A DNA stretch of 38,046 bases. Origin: Desulfosporosinus sp. I2 (GTDB lineage Bacteria > Bacillota > Desulfitobacteriia > Desulfitobacteriales > Desulfitobacteriaceae). The notes beneath the pieces are model-generated. The model made no database searches, was not told the DNA's origin, and saw only the letters and a list, made by a program, of their open reading frames with translations. The stretch is taken from contig NZ_JYNH01000030.1 in the NCBI RefSeq assembly GCF_000960765.1, forward strand, positions 1 to 38,046, given 5' to 3'. The position numbers were made by a program, and so were the translations under genes. Positions within the stretch are counted from its first letter, which is position 1. The number at the start of each line of letters is the position of its first letter. Below are positions 8,544-15,160 of this stretch, in pieces.

Positions 8544-8918
8544 TTAGGAACTACTATCGGCCTCTATAAGATCTTTACGCAATATCACGGCATTACGCAA
8601 AAAGATGTGCCGAATATCCCTTTGGCAACGATTAGTATTGACATGTAAAAGCACCCGTATACAATGTGGAAGTGCTCCGGGTACTGGTATTTCTGTCGAA
8701 CAAAGCAAGGGTACTAACTGCCAACCTATTGCACGGGCGCTCGATGCTGGGAAATCTGCATTTAAATCTGGGGTAACCGTGAAAATTGCACTCACTAAAT
8801 CCTCTGTGCAAATAGCATTTTCCTGGAGAATGATTTGCAATAGTTCCTGGGTTGCTTCACGGATCTCCTTTTGATCATTCCGTTCTACCGTTGTTGCACC
8901 TCTAATTCCTCGCATCAT
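8544..8918 (-). CDS. aroH: Chorismate mutase, AroH class
   Basis: Converts chorismate to prephenate, the committed step to Phe and Tyr. The protein (124 residues from ATG 8918) matches monofunctional AroH along its length: MMRGIRGATTVERN, TPDLNADFPA, IGWQLVPLLC, TEIPVPGALPHCIRVLL, IRHIFLRNAVILRKDL. Residues equivalent to Bacillus subtilis Arg7, Glu78 and Arg90 are present; Tyr108 appears as Phe (HIF for HVY), from recalled sequence. A GTG two codons upstream (8924) is possible, but ATG 8918 sits better behind the GGGGGGG ribosome site. It begins 11 bp after the hutP-like gene, so the two are co-transcribed. Confidence 0.93.
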   Translation of the reverse strand: MMRGIRGATTVERNDQKEIREATQELLQIILQENAICTEDLVSAIFTVTPDLNADFPASSARAIGWQLVPLLCSTEIPVPGALPHCIRVLLHVNTNRCQRDIRHIFLRNAVILRKDLIEADSSS

Positions 8919-8929
8919 GCCCACCCCCC

Positions 8930-9346
8930 CTATTCTTTAGGAGCAACGCGATGTCCTAAGCCTACTGCTACTTCATCTAAATGCAGGAGCCCAATTCCAA
9001 AGAATACCGCTACACTCAAATGATCGCTCTGACGTGCGATCCCAATCTTGCCGCCAATATTCAAGCCCATAGCTTTATTCATAATTTGACTTAAGGCCTC
9101 GCGAGTAGCACCGGCTACAGCCCCTTCATCCCCATGTGTTTCTTGAATAGCTCCTTCACGTTTGGCCGCCACTATGGCACGTTCCACGATCTTGCGAACC
9201 GAACTAATATACTCTCCTCCATAATCGACCGCAGCAGTTTTAACCCCAAGTCGATGATATGACTCTTTTAATTGAGCTTCTTCTTCTCGGCTTTCTGTCA
9301 TAGCCATTCTTAAGGCTGCGAGCGCAATCTTTTTACTTTGTGCCAT
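8930..9346 (-). CDS. HutP-family RNA-binding antiterminator-like protein
   Basis: A 138-residue HutP-family protein: AIQETHGDEGAVAGATREAL matches the central helix region and VAVFFGIGLLHLDEVAVGLGH the C-terminal sheet. Bacillus subtilis HutP binds UAG-rich leader RNA with L-histidine and Mg2+ and prevents termination of the hut operon. Against recalled B. subtilis HutP, His73 and His77 align with Gly75 and Gly79, His138 with Asp124, and Arg98/Thr99 with about Leu95/Asn96; only Glu81 (Glu83 here) is kept. It may therefore sense another ligand or none. It is first in an operon with aroH and aroF, not hut genes, and its own leader contains a terminator. ATG with GGAAAGGAAG upstream. Target RNA and ligand are inferred, not shown. 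Confidence 0.8.
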   Translation of the reverse strand: MAQSKKIALAALRMAMTESREEEAQLKESYHRLGVKTAAVDYGGEYISSVRKIVERAIVAAKREGAIQETHGDEGAVAGATREALSQIMNKAMGLNIGGKIGIARQSDHLSVAVFFGIGLLHLDEVAVGLGHRVAPKE

Positions 9347-9541
9347 TTACGCATTCTTCCTTTCCCACGAATTAACCCCACTTTTATACACGCCTGGCAA
9401 AGTTAAGTCATCAAAGCACTGTGATAGTAAAAAGGATCCCCTGGATATAACGTATAGAATGGTAGAAAAAGACACTGAACAGTGTCTTAAATTTCCGATT
9501 AAACCATCCCACCATTCTTCTTCTACATAAACGCGGAACAT
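9347..9541 (-). other. Candidate leader ORF with tandem Trp codons
   Basis: An ATG at 9541 opens a frame reading MFRVYVEEEWWDGLIGNLRH; two adjacent TGG codons (9514-9509) come 20 nt before the terminator stem. The frame runs through the terminator and ends at the hutP start, unlike classic short leader peptides. GGAGGG lies about 17 nt upstream, too far for a strong start; an alternative ATG at 9546 gives only MECSAFM. It could be a leader peptide for Trp attenuation or a chance frame. Confidence 0.25.
9469..9488 (-). terminator. Intrinsic terminator inside the aro operon leader
   Basis: AAGACACT and AGTGTCTT form a perfect 8-bp stem (9469-9476 with 9481-9488) and a GAAC loop. On the minus strand the stem is followed by TTTTTCT. 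It lies between the operon promoter (9638-9610) and the hutP start (9346), so it can act as an attenuator. It could also end read-through from the upstream flavoprotein operon. Confidence 0.8.
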
Positions 9542-9609
9542 TCCATTCTACCGTTCTACCCTCCTTTTCTCATGAATGAGAAACTATCCTACTATATGAT
9601 TTATGGATA

Positions 9610-9638
9610 ATTATAGTACGCCAACAAGTGCTTTGCAA
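9610..9638 (-). promoter_or_regulatory. Sigma-A promoter of the hutP-aroH-aroF operon
   Basis: On the minus strand, TTGCAA (9638-9633), 17-bp spacer, TATAAT (9615-9610). The -10 is perfect and the -35 close to consensus. Predicted start near 9603, upstream of the leader terminator. The -35 overlaps the region just past the stop codon of the preceding gene. Confidence 0.7.
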
Positions 9639-9640
9639 CA

Positions 9641-10120
9641 TTAAGGTCTTACACTCACATTCAGTTGATTACCTTGCACCACAAAAATTTGGTTAAGACG
9701 CGGCTCAAGTAATTGGGGATCTTTTTTAAGAACTTGAACCTGTACGCGCTGAGATATTCCTGCCCCATCTAGTTGGATTTGACCCGATTGAACGCTTAAT
9801 TGTTGTTCCCCTTTTGCTAAAGTCGCTATCACTTTGCCATTTTGGATCACACGAACTGGCATAGCAGGTACCGCTTTTAGTGTTACATTCCAGATATTCA
9901 CAGCTTCTACTAAGGTGGATTTTTCAAGAGGGGGCAGATCCAGCGGAGGAGCTTCAACCCTTTCCGCCATCGCCATATAAAATTCCACCGGGTCTCTCGT
10001 GGCACTTAACTGCATCAAAACAAGGACTACCGATGCCAAGACCATCACGCGAATGATCCGACGTTCTCCCTGCTGAACAATATTCCACATCCACTCTAAC
10101 AGACTTCCTCTTCGACGCAC
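9641..10120 (-). CDS. Single-pass membrane protein of unknown function
   Basis: A 159-residue protein that I do not recognise. A short basic N-terminus (MRRRGSLLEWMWNIVQQGERR) precedes one hydrophobic helix at about residues 22-40 (IIRVMVLASVVLVLMQLS), suggesting N-in, C-out topology with an extracytoplasmic domain. The outer part is beta-rich with repeated short segments (VRVIQNGKVIATLAKGEQQL, IQLDGAGISQRVQVQVL) and no cysteine or catalytic motif. GTG start with GAGGTGA upstream. It follows the BaiN-like flavoprotein gene by 38 bp and is probably in the same transcript, which the leader terminator at 9469-9488 may also end. Confidence 0.7.
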   Translation of the reverse strand: MRRRGSLLEWMWNIVQQGERRIIRVMVLASVVLVLMQLSATRDPVEFYMAMAERVEAPPLDLPPLEKSTLVEAVNIWNVTLKAVPAMPVRVIQNGKVIATLAKGEQQLSVQSGQIQLDGAGISQRVQVQVLKKDPQLLEPRLNQIFVVQGNQLNVSVRP

Positions 10121-10158
10121 TTTGCATCACCTCGAAAAAAGTGTATGCAGGAAATGTC

Positions 10159-11421
10159 TTAATCAGACCACGGTGAAGCAACCTCATGAGTTGCAAACCC
10201 TGCCCGATAGCCCATAGCAAATGCAGCCTGAAGGTTATATCCTCCCGTAATACCGTCGACATCTACCACTTCGCCAGCCCAATAAAGCCCTTGAAGACAT
10301 TTAGAAGCCATTGTCTTAGGGTTAATTTCTTTTACATCCACCCCACCGGCTGTTACAATTGCTGTCTCAATGGTAAGAGTGCCAATAATCGTGATGGGCA
10401 ACTCTTGTAACAATCTGACCAAGTATTTTCGTTGTTCGCGGCTGATTTGATGCACTACCCCTTCCGGGTTAATGCCACTTAAACGGATCATGACGGGAAT
10501 TAAGCTTTGGGGTAAAAGGTCATCGAGAGCGTTCTTGAACTGCTTGTTACTATACTTTTGAAAATCCCGTTGAACTCGAGAATCTAATTGTTCCTGGGAA
10601 AGGGCCGGTTTGAAATTAATCCTTAACTCAACCTTTTCCCCGGCCCGCAGCGCATCCCCAGCTCGACGGCTCATCGTTAAAATAATGGGGCCGGAGACCC
10701 CAAAATGTGTAAATAACATTTCCCCAAACTCGGTTATTTGCTTCTTGCCTGCTATCCACAACGACCCCTCCACGTTTTTCAAGGCTAATCCTTGAAGTTC
10801 CTTCACCCAACTTTCCGCCGTTTTAAGTGGAACTAAAGCGGGTCTGGGGTCGATTACTTTGTGCCCAAGTTTGCGGGCGAACCGAAAACCATCTCCACTT
10901 GACCCGGTTGCTGGGTAGGATAAACCTCCCGTACAAATGATTACCACAGGGGCCAAAAAGCTTTGCTGACCATTTCCTCTTACACCCCTCACATGACCGT
11001 CCTTAACTAAGATCTCCTCTACCGAAAATCCTGTTCGAACCTCTACTCTAGATTCTGTGAGAAAGGTTACCAAAGCCTCTACAATCTTTTCTGCATCATC
11101 CGAAACTGGGAACACACGCCCTCCACGCTCAACTTTCGTCTCGACTCCGTATCGAGCAAAAAACTCTCGCAAAGCCACGTTATCAAAACCTCTTAAAATG
11201 CCGTGTAGGAAACGTCCATTGCCTGGATAATGGCTGATAAAATCAGCAACATTTTCTTCGTTCGTTATGTTACAACGTCCTTTTCCGGTAATCGCGATCT
11301 TCCGTCCTAGACGTTCTTTCTTTTCAACTAAGAGAACCTTTGCGCCCCCTTTTGCAGCTTGTCCAGCGGCCATCATACCTGCAGCCCCGCCGCCAACCAC
11401 AATAACCTGATACTCGTTCAT
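10159..11421 (-). CDS. NAD(P)/FAD-dependent oxidoreductase, HI0933/BaiN family
   Basis: A 420-residue flavoprotein. The N-terminal Rossmann motif VIVVGGGAAGMMAAGQAAKG and the ribose-binding LVEKKERLGRKIAITGKGRCNITNEE are diagnostic of the HI0933/YhiN family. The conserved VIICTGGLSYPATGSSGDG lies near 160-180, and the C-terminal FAD motif GLYWAGEVVDVDGITGGYNLQAAFAMG near 390-415. Length fits the family (about 400-420). BaiN of bile-acid-converting Clostridia belongs here, but most members have no known substrate, so a specific reaction cannot be assigned. ATG with AAAGGAA upstream. It is divergent from the CMD-like gene at 11528, with a gap of about 100 bp holding both promoters. Confidence 0.88.
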   Translation of the reverse strand: MNEYQVIVVGGGAAGMMAAGQAAKGGAKVLLVEKKERLGRKIAITGKGRCNITNEENVADFISHYPGNGRFLHGILRGFDNVALREFFARYGVETKVERGGRVFPVSDDAEKIVEALVTFLTESRVEVRTGFSVEEILVKDGHVRGVRGNGQQSFLAPVVIICTGGLSYPATGSSGDGFRFARKLGHKVIDPRPALVPLKTAESWVKELQGLALKNVEGSLWIAGKKQITEFGEMLFTHFGVSGPIILTMSRRAGDALRAGEKVELRINFKPALSQEQLDSRVQRDFQKYSNKQFKNALDDLLPQSLIPVMIRLSGINPEGVVHQISREQRKYLVRLLQELPITIIGTLTIETAIVTAGGVDVKEINPKTMASKCLQGLYWAGEVVDVDGITGGYNLQAAFAMGYRAGFATHEVASPWSD

Positions 11422-11527
11422 AGTTTATTCCTTTCTTGTTGGCTTTTGCCCTTAGAACTCTTCTATGCTAAAATTATCAATATCCCTAAGTCAATTGACT
11501 AAAGATCTAAATTTGGAGGAATGCTTT

Positions 11528-11794
11528 ATGAGTCTCGACCAACGAACGATTGCTTTAACCCAAATCTCTGCAGCTGTAGCCTGTAATGCCCTTGCAACCC
11601 TTCGTGTTGCAGTCACAGAGGCCTTAGCCCTAGGTTTAGCTGCACAGGAGATTGAAGAAGTCATTAATCTGGCTAAAGAAATTCAACAACAACCTATATC
11701 TCATGTAAGCCATTTAACCAATCAACTTTTGCGGGAATCCAAGAAACATCCGCACGAGCACAGTGACCAGTGCGGGTGTGGATGCGGGAACTAG
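11528..11794 (+). CDS. Small CMD/AhpD-like protein with Cys/His-rich tail
   Basis: An 88-residue protein from ATG 11528, which GGAGGA precedes by 7 nt; an upstream in-frame ATG at 11465 lacks a ribosome site. The body (ISAAVACNALATLRVAVTEAL, LGLAAQEIEEVINLAKEIQ) resembles the carboxymuconolactone decarboxylase/AhpD helical fold, but the usual CxxC pair is reduced to one cysteine, so peroxidase-type chemistry is unlikely. The tail HPHEHSDQCGCGCGN is a dense His/Cys cluster that could bind a metal. A weak promoter TTGCCC (11446)-17-TAAAAT and a palindrome AGTCAATTGACT (11489-11500) lie upstream. One of few plus-strand genes here. Function unknown. Confidence 0.75.
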   Translation: MSLDQRTIALTQISAAVACNALATLRVAVTEALALGLAAQEIEEVINLAKEIQQQPISHVSHLTNQLLRESKKHPHEHSDQCGCGCGN

Positions 11795-12864
11795 TTTGAG
11801 AAAAAACTACGATTCTCAGGATCGCTGGTAGCGCATACAAGACACAACTCTGCTTTATCAAAAATTCGTTTGCCACATCGAGTGCAATAGCTTGGCTGAC
11901 CCTCATGAATCAGTATTTTACCGGTTAATAAACGATGTGACAATGATTTAAGACCAAAGGACAAGGCTTGTGGTGGACAAGTTTCTACACAGCGCTGGCA
12001 ATGGACACACTTTTGGGGTTCCAAAATAAGTCGCAGTGAGAGGATCTTTTCCTCTTTGTCCTGTTCTTCAGTACTTGGATTAAGATCTCGAGTTTCTCTC
12101 TTCTGCAACGCGCCTTGTGGACATATCGCAGCACAAACGCCGCAATTTGTACAACTATCCGCAACAGTTAAAGCCCTATACGGAATTTTCCCATCTGGAG
12201 TCTCCCCCAAAACTTCAATCAACCACTGACGCGATTTTGGCATTGAATAAATTTCGTCCCCGGCTAAGCTGGGCAGCCATTCTTCCATCTTCTCCAGGCT
12301 CCTTTGCCTCCACCCAGACTTTGTTACCCTTTTATTTGAGACAGGGGCTTTAACCGTAGGTTCTAGTTCGACGGCACTGCCATCATCTGCACGAACTTGG
12401 ATTTGGACAGTTGGATGCTCCGGCCAGTCCAGATGAACCTCTTTAAAAACCTTGACACTCGAAGCACAAGCATGCCGATCATCACACTCCGAACAAACAC
12501 CCGTCATGAGCGTGACGGACTTTTTCTTAGCTAATATCATGAGGGTCATCCAACGATCTCGATCAAAAATTCCCAAACATGGGATCTCAAAACCTAGTGG
12601 TCTTGCCTTAGGACAATTTAAAATTATTTTTTCATTCTCGATTAGAAAATCATGAAGTTTATCCATCGTTCGATCCGCAAATCCGTCGCTCGGGCAAACG
12701 GCCATACATACTCCACATTCTGTACAACGTTTTGCTTCCAACTGACGATATTCCGAAATCGCTTGATGCGGACAATGCTCTATACACAAGCGACAAGCTC
12801 GCGCATAAGGTTTTTTTGAATTAAGACAGTTCCCATTGAAATATACCATTTGACATGTCATCAT
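11791..12864 (-). CDS. Polyferredoxin-like multi-4Fe-4S protein
   Basis: A 357-residue soluble protein with four 4Fe-4S motifs in two pairs: CRLCIEHCP and CTECGVCMAVCP near residues 24-58, then CTNCGVCAAICP and CVHCQRCVETCP in the C-terminal third. A middle segment has CSECDDRHAC, and the end CTRCGKRIFDKAELCLVC resembles a zinc-ribbon or rubredoxin-like knuckle. It is an electron-transfer protein or the Fe-S subunit of a larger complex; no partner is fused. It lies directly downstream of the lactate regulator but has its own start region (GAGGATAAA before ATG ATG). It converges with the CMD-like gene, and their stop codons share the bases CTAG at 11791-11794. A role in lactate-derived electron flow is inference. 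Confidence 0.85.
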   Translation of the reverse strand: MMTCQMVYFNGNCLNSKKPYARACRLCIEHCPHQAISEYRQLEAKRCTECGVCMAVCPSDGFADRTMDKLHDFLIENEKIILNCPKARPLGFEIPCLGIFDRDRWMTLMILAKKKSVTLMTGVCSECDDRHACASSVKVFKEVHLDWPEHPTVQIQVRADDGSAVELEPTVKAPVSNKRVTKSGWRQRSLEKMEEWLPSLAGDEIYSMPKSRQWLIEVLGETPDGKIPYRALTVADSCTNCGVCAAICPQGALQKRETRDLNPSTEEQDKEEKILSLRLILEPQKCVHCQRCVETCPPQALSFGLKSLSHRLLTGKILIHEGQPSYCTRCGKRIFDKAELCLVCATSDPENRSFFSN

Positions 12865-12957
12865 TTTATCCTCACTATCGCAATCCTAACCATGACTATT
12901 TATTCGCTTTTAATCCATAATTTCCTCTAATAGCCCATAACAAGCTACTTTTCCAAT

Positions 12958-12995
12958 AAAGGGACGGAAACATGTTTAGTGTTTCCGCCCCTTTT
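12958..12995 (-). terminator. Terminator of the FadR-type regulator gene
   Basis: AAAGGGACGGAAACA (12958-12972) pairs with TGTTTCCGCCCCTTT (12980-12994) with about one mismatch. The stem overlaps the regulator stop codon (12994-12996). TTTATTGG follows on the minus strand. Confidence 0.75.
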
Positions 12996-13713
12996 AGTCT
13001 ATATCCATACTTAAATACCTTGCCAACTGTTTCTCCACGCCGAGCAAATGATCTAACATAAACTTTTGAGCATTTTCTATTTCATGATTTTTAATCGCCT
13101 TATAAATCTTACAATGTTCATCATATAATTTCTTAGGAGTCTCACCGTGTTCGTATAGTCTACTGCGACTAGTTTTCAGGGTCTTTTGCATAGTATCCGA
13201 GAGTGTGTTCATGAGACGAATCAGAATTTTGTTATGCGTCGCCCTTGCAATTGCATAATGGAATTGATGATCAGCTTCTTCCCCTAAACGATGGTTCTTA
13301 AGGTCCTTACGCATGGTTTCAAGTGTATCAAACAAATCTTTGATCTCATCTTCTCCCGCTCTCTCTGCAGCCAATCCCGCAGCCTGAACCTCTAAAATTT
13401 TGCGAGCTTCATAAAGTTCCAAATCCGAATCCGTTTCAATAAATAGCATCCATGCGAGAGGGGTAACTACGGATTCGATATTAACCTGCCTAATATAAGT
13501 TCCTTCTCCAGAGCGTACTTCAATCAAACCCATCATCTCCAGAGCACTAATAGCTTCTCGGATCGAGGCACGACTTACTTGAAACCGCTCCACCAATTCA
13601 CGTTCTGAAGGTAACCTATCACCGGGTTTTAACTGTCCTTCAGCAACTAGATGTCCAACTTGGTCAACAATCTGCTCATAGATTTTCCGGGTTTTTATGG
13701 GTTTTAAATTCAC
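12994..13713 (-). CDS. lldR: FadR/GntR-family regulator of lactate utilisation (LldR-like)
   Basis: A 239-residue GntR-superfamily regulator, FadR branch. The N-terminal winged helix-turn-helix carries LKPGDRLPSERELVERFQVS, then RASIREAISALEMMGLIEVR and GEGTYI. The C-terminal FCD domain keeps histidines typical of metal-dependent ligand sites (HQFHYAIARATHN, YDEHCKIYKAI, MLDHLLG). Length fits LldR/PdhR/GlcC (about 235-255). The likely effector is lactate. Three TGGTCAGACCA-like operators lie in the promoters of the glcD-like gene and both permeases; FadR-type proteins bind TNGT-N3-ACNA sites. GTG start behind GAGGAG. Function as lactate regulator is inferred from family and neighbourhood. Confidence 0.88.
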   Translation of the reverse strand: MNLKPIKTRKIYEQIVDQVGHLVAEGQLKPGDRLPSERELVERFQVSRASIREAISALEMMGLIEVRSGEGTYIRQVNIESVVTPLAWMLFIETDSDLELYEARKILEVQAAGLAAERAGEDEIKDLFDTLETMRKDLKNHRLGEEADHQFHYAIARATHNKILIRLMNTLSDTMQKTLKTSRSRLYEHGETPKKLYDEHCKIYKAIKNHEIENAQKFMLDHLLGVEKQLARYLSMDID

Positions 13714-13790
13714 CCTAGTTTCACTCCTCGTTAAATCTCTATCCAGACTTTATACCACACATCAGTTTACCATAAATTTGGAATAAATAA

Positions 13791-13828
13791 AACATGGAAA
13801 CACTTATATTGTTGAGTGTTTCCATGTT
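13791..13828 (-). terminator. Terminator of the glcD-glcF transcript
   Basis: AACATGGAAACACT (13791-13804) and AGTGTTTCCATGTT (13815-13828) make a perfect 14-bp stem with a 10-nt loop, 8 bp past the glcF-like stop. TTATTTATT follows on the minus strand. The regulator gene downstream therefore needs its own promoter, perhaps with -10 TATAAA near 13753. Confidence 0.88.
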
Positions 13829-13835
13829 TAACCGT

Positions 13836-15158
13836 CTAGTTTGGAGTGATACCACCCTTTTTGAGCGTATTAGCTTTTTTACCTGCCCGATAAGATTCTG
13901 CTAAAATTTGGATTGTGTGAACGACTTCTTCTTCAATCCCAGCATTCTCTACCCCACTTTTCAATTGCAAGCGGCAGGCAGGACAACCCGTTGCTACAGT
14001 GTCCGTGTGAGTTAGGGCAATATCAGCTGTTTTATGATCCGAAATCTGTACTGAAAGATCTGGGTGCACGATGCTAAACGATCCGGCCATACCACAACAC
14101 CGACCCGGTTCTTTCATTTCAATCACTTCAACTCCGGGAATACTATTTAAGATTTCGCGTGGTTCACGGCTTATCCCTTGACCACGGTTTAGGTGGCAAG
14201 GGTCATGATAAGTCACTTTACGTTGAACACGACCTAAGCCTTCCTTTTTAAAGGGTACTTTATGAATTAGGAACTCAGAAATGTCATACGACTTTGCAGC
14301 CCATTTATCCGCCAAAGCCTTGAATTCTGGGTCATTCTCCAATAGTTCTGTAAAGACATGCTTCCAAGCGGTTCCACCTGAAGAGCAGGCCACGACTAAG
14401 GCATCGGCACCCAATTTTTCAAACGCACGCAAATTGCGTTTTGCCAAGGCGCGCGCTGAAACAACGTCCCCATTAACTGAAGCGGGGATCCCGCAACATC
14501 CCTGGCCCCTTGGTATAACAACTTCTATATCGTTTTCATTAAGCACCTCGACCACAGCCTTACCGATATCTGTGTAGAAATAGTTGATCATGCAACCCGT
14601 GAAAAAGGCCACTCTCATTTTTGGGTTGTTAACCCGTATAACTTCTGGAAACTCTGATCGCAACGTCTTTTTCGCTAACATTGGAAACACTTTTTCTGTT
14701 CCAATTCCAACATCAAAACGCATCCGTGCGATCCGATCACTTTTATGAGGCAAGTGCTTTAAGGCTACACCTTGGAATATGCTACCAGTCTTCATGCCCA
14801 GATCAAATAAACGCTGCATCTTTAAGGCAGTAAACGCAATTTTCTTGACCGAATGTAGCCCTTTTTTGCGTACAGCTTCTGCCCTAGCAGCTAGAATAAT
14901 TTTATCAAATCTGACCCCACAAGGACAGTTAGTATTACAGGCCATGCAGGTAGTGCAAAGAGAAAAGCGATCAGCTAATCCTTCAGTCATGTCAAGTTCC
15001 CCTGCAAGGAGGTACTCTACTAAGCTGATCTTACCTCTTGCAACTCCCACTTCTTGACGAGTTTCTTTATAAATTGGACATACGGCCATACAGTTTCCGC
15101 ACTTCATACATTTATGGAGTTCATCGGTAATCGAATCCAGCGAATTATATACGGACAC
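13836..15158 (-). CDS. glcF: GlcF-like Fe-S subunit of lactate/glycolate dehydrogenase
   Basis: A 440-residue Fe-S protein that takes electrons from the FAD subunit. Two 4Fe-4S motifs open it (C17MKCGNCMAVCP and CTTCMACNTNCPCG). Two CCG domains follow: FFTGCMINYF with QGCCGIPASVNG, then YHDPCHLNRGQG with GRCCGMAGSF and GCPACRLQLKSG. This is the GlcF/LutA architecture. I chose GTG at 15158: it has AAGGAGGG seven bases upstream and begins two bases after the glcD-like stop, although the frame stays open upstream into that gene. The tight spacing means translational coupling. It is co-transcribed with glcD under the operator at 16601-16611 and ended by the terminator at 13791. Whether the substrate is D-lactate or glycolate is not decided by sequence; two lactate permeases favour lactate. 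Confidence 0.9.
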   Translation of the reverse strand: MSVYNSLDSITDELHKCMKCGNCMAVCPIYKETRQEVGVARGKISLVEYLLAGELDMTEGLADRFSLCTTCMACNTNCPCGVRFDKIILAARAEAVRKKGLHSVKKIAFTALKMQRLFDLGMKTGSIFQGVALKHLPHKSDRIARMRFDVGIGTEKVFPMLAKKTLRSEFPEVIRVNNPKMRVAFFTGCMINYFYTDIGKAVVEVLNENDIEVVIPRGQGCCGIPASVNGDVVSARALAKRNLRAFEKLGADALVVACSSGGTAWKHVFTELLENDPEFKALADKWAAKSYDISEFLIHKVPFKKEGLGRVQRKVTYHDPCHLNRGQGISREPREILNSIPGVEVIEMKEPGRCCGMAGSFSIVHPDLSVQISDHKTADIALTHTDTVATGCPACRLQLKSGVENAGIEEEVVHTIQILAESYRAGKKANTLKKGGITPN

Positions 15159-15160
15159 GA

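Larger units (their letters stand above)
9347..9603 (-). promoter_or_regulatory. Long 5' leader of the hutP-aroH-aroF operon with internal terminator
   Basis: From a predicted start near 9603 to the hutP ATG the RNA is about 257 nt. In order: a UAG-rich 5' end; a perfect 8-bp hairpin TTTCTCAT/ATGAGAAA (9566-9583); GGAGGG (9564-9559); a direct repeat of GGTAGAAY; a TGGTGG codon pair (9514-9509); an intrinsic terminator (9488-9469); then about 120 nt to hutP. Six UAG triplets fall in the roughly 115 nt before the terminator. It looks like a transcription-attenuation leader. AGAATGGT near 9518-9511 could pair with ACCATTCT just past the terminator (about 9462-9455), an alternative fold. Confidence 0.6.

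Noticed and set aside
9347-9603. T-box riboswitch upstream of the aro operon
   Set aside because: The T-box bulge motif (GGGUGGNACCGCG-like) is absent; only a weak GTTCCGCG resemblance exists.
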